A stretch of 64,000 nt of DNA from Paralithodes platypus (Eukaryota > Arthropoda > Malacostraca > Decapoda > Lithodidae). The DNA is taken from contig CM064480.1 in the NCBI GenBank assembly GCA_032716605.1, positions 40,226,791 through 40,290,790 on the forward strand. The letters run 5' to 3'. Numbering within the stretch: the stretch's first letter is position 1; every line of letters begins with the position of its first letter. Under the pieces are notes generated by a model that had not been told where the DNA came from, did no database searches, and saw nothing but the letters and a program-made list of their open reading frames with translations. The translations under genes were made by a program, and so were the position numbers. Below are positions 62,224-64,000 of this stretch, piece by piece.

Positions 62224-63420
62224 GCTCTACTGGTGATCTTCTTTCATATCTTACTAACTCTTGGTCATCCTTCTTTCGGGACTTCGGTGAGACCTTTTCC
62301 ATTGTGCTAGACATATCGAAGGCCTTTGATAGAGTCTGGCACAAATCGTTTATTTCTAAACTACCCTCCTTCAGTTTCTATCCCTCCATCTGTGCCTTTG
62401 TCTCTAATTTCCTTTCCAGCTGTTCCATAGCTGCGGTTGTGGACGGCCAACGCTCACTTCCTCATCCTATCAACTCCGGTGTTCCTCAGGACTCAGTCCT
62501 ATCTCCCATTCTCTTTCTAATTTTCATAAATTATCTTCTCAACTGTATGTACTTCCAGTCCCATCCATTTATACGCCAGACGACTCTACCTAACACTACT
62601 CAATTAGTTTTCTGGAGCCCCCCCCCCCCCCCCCCGCCAGCAATCCATCAAAAACAAACTTAATGAAGCCATGCAACACTTATCTTCTGATCTAACTACT
62701 ATTTCCAATTGGGGCAGAGAAAACCTTGTTGCCTTTAATGCTTCCAAAACCCAATTTCTCCATCTTACAACCCGTCGGGAACTCCCAAAGGAGTATCCCC
62801 TATATTTCAACAATACACAAATCAATCCTTCATCTTCTCAATATTCTCGGTGTCTCGTTTTCTTATGCTCTCTCCTGGAGGGACCATATTACCAGTCTTG
62901 CTAAGGCAGCCTCCCAGAAACTGGGTGTGCTAAACCGCCTCAAGGGGTTCTTTTCCCCTGCATAGCTTCTGGCTCTGTACAGGGGCACAGTGCATCCTTG
63001 TAGGCCTATTGAGTATTGTTCATATGTGTGGGGTGGATCCTCTCACACTACACTCCCAGACAAAGTAGAATTTCCTATCATTAACTACCGTCCACTCACC
63101 AACTCACTGCAATCTCTCTTCGTCGCAATGTTGCATCTCTTTCGCTATTCTATCGCTACTACAATAATCAGTGTTCCTCAGATCTATCCCAGTGTATACC
63201 ACCTTCTATATGTAGGGTGCGTAGTACCCGTCTTGCAACACAATCCCACCCCTACTCTGTGCCACTCTCCAACCCAAGAGTGAACCATTATTCTCAGTAT
63301 TTCTTCTATTCAACAGCTGAGCTCTGGAACTCTCTCCCAGAATAACTTTCCCTCTTTCTATGACTTAGATTGCTTCAAACTTTGTGTGTCCAGGCATTTT
63401 TGCTCGAACGTCCCTTGATT
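62224..63420 (+). mobile_element. Jockey-like LINE remnant
   Basis: RT fragments in shifting frames: VLDISKAFDRVWHKSFISK, SIAAVVDGQRSLPHPINS, GVPQDSVLSPILFLIFIN, then the catalytic region corrupted (YTPDDS in place of YADDT), a run of 24 C (62611-62634), DLTTISNWGRENLVAFNASK, LGVLNRLKGFFSP and EYCSYVWGGSSHT. There is no endonuclease. Old and truncated at both ends. Confidence 0.82.
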
Positions 63421-63644
63421 TTGGCCCTGTCACTCTTTCAACTCTGGGGAAAGCACTCGCTACATACAGTTCTGCCTTTTGTCTCCCTCGCTCACATAGA
63501 AAAAATACAAAATCTATCATTGATTCCTTGCACTATAATATCTTCCATACCCCTTCACCTCTATTACTTGAATCCATTCCCCTCACCTCTATTACTTGAA
63601 TCCATTCCCCTCACCTCTATTACTTGAATCCATTCCCATCGAAT

Positions 63645-63685
<41 letters not shown>

Positions 63686-63840
63686 ACAATGATTGGATAT
63701 ATAACGCTAACATACATCCCTGTGAACATACTATACAACAATACACATTCTGCATCCACCTTGTTCACTCTATATGTCATACTATCCACAACTTCATTCA
63801 TACTAGATCACATGTCTTTCTCCTTGTCTTGTCTCTGTCT
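63421..63840. other. Noncoding stretch with 28-bp triple repeat and T-run
   Basis: TATTACTTGAATCCATTCCC and CTCACCTC repeat about three times at 63560-63637. A run of 33 T lies at 63647-63679. The upstream part may be the 3' end of the LINE remnant. No gene. Confidence 0.6.
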
Positions 63841-64000
63841 TAAGGGGAGGTATTTAGTTTGTTCCTACTTTTTCATCAAGCTTAAAATTACATCCCCTAG
63901 ACCCCCTTTCAAGATAAATTTGTACATTTTTCGATAGAAAAATTTCCAGGCCGGAGGCCGGTTGCTCTTAAATTACAGGCTCGCTGTCGCTCGCCAGGAA
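63841..64000. mobile_element. TTAAGGGGAGG-ended miniature element, copy 4 (cut by window end)
   Basis: Starts TTAAGGGGAGGTATTTAG and contains GGCCGGAGGCCGG and the variant motif GGCTCGCTGTCGCTCGCCAG at 63979-63998. The other end is outside the window. Confidence 0.75.

Noticed and set aside
61913..62663. Glu/Arg/Gly-rich open frame leading into RT sequence
   Set aside because: The first part is purine-rich low complexity, and the RT part is a decayed LINE in shifting frames.

Overview
This window is eukaryotic intergenic DNA built almost entirely of nested transposable elements. I recognise no host protein gene, no functional RNA gene, no operon and no CRISPR array. The mixture of DIRS-type tyrosine-recombinase retrotransposons, several LINE lineages, TTAA-flanked and TA-flanked miniature elements and G/C homopolymers suits an arthropod, and I think a decapod crustacean most likely. 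That assignment is inference from repeat content only. A run of exactly 100 N (56801-56900) marks a scaffold gap.

Six DIRS copies organise the region. Copy A (252-8518, +) has both inverted terminal repeats (ITRs) and the internal complementary region (ICR), but lost most of gag-RT, and its recombinase gene is split by a LINE (3683-7291). A sits in the 3' noncoding part of copy F (1-251 plus 8519-9111, +). F in turn is inserted in the recombinase gene of copy E (9112-about 15022, -). Copy B (about 18599-28324, -) and copy C (about 36276-45487, +) are full-length members of one family. Copy D (about 48857-56800, -) belongs to the family of A and is cut by the assembly gap. Gene order in all is ITR, gag, RT-RNase H-MT-like, tyrosine recombinase (YR), ICR, ITR. 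In B, C and D the RT frame is -1 to gag, and gag ends on an A-rich slippery heptamer. The YR frame is open for hundreds of codons underneath RT-RNase H. Copies B, C, D and E each carry a TTAA-bounded miniature element inside YR or gag.

Between the DIRS copies lie LINEs: an RTE-like fragment (16206-17886), a CR1/Jockey-group LINE (28326-31740) split by a Tigger-like miniature element, and an I-type LINE with RNase H (about 32335-46127, -). The I-type LINE has itself been split by DIRS C, by a SINE (35700-36221) and by an AAC-tailed LINE2 (32858-35355). The SINE and LINE2 share their 3' end, so they look like a LINE/SINE pair. A near-identical second copy of LINE2 follows the gap (56901-58671).

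The right end (58672-64000) holds two minisatellites (16-bp and 15-bp units), four copies of a TTAAGGGGAGG-ended miniature family, a tRNA-like remnant, purine-rich low-complexity DNA and a decayed Jockey-like LINE. Every comparison below was made by eye. Coordinates of element ends are good to a few bases where ITR and ICR could be aligned, and to tens of bases elsewhere.
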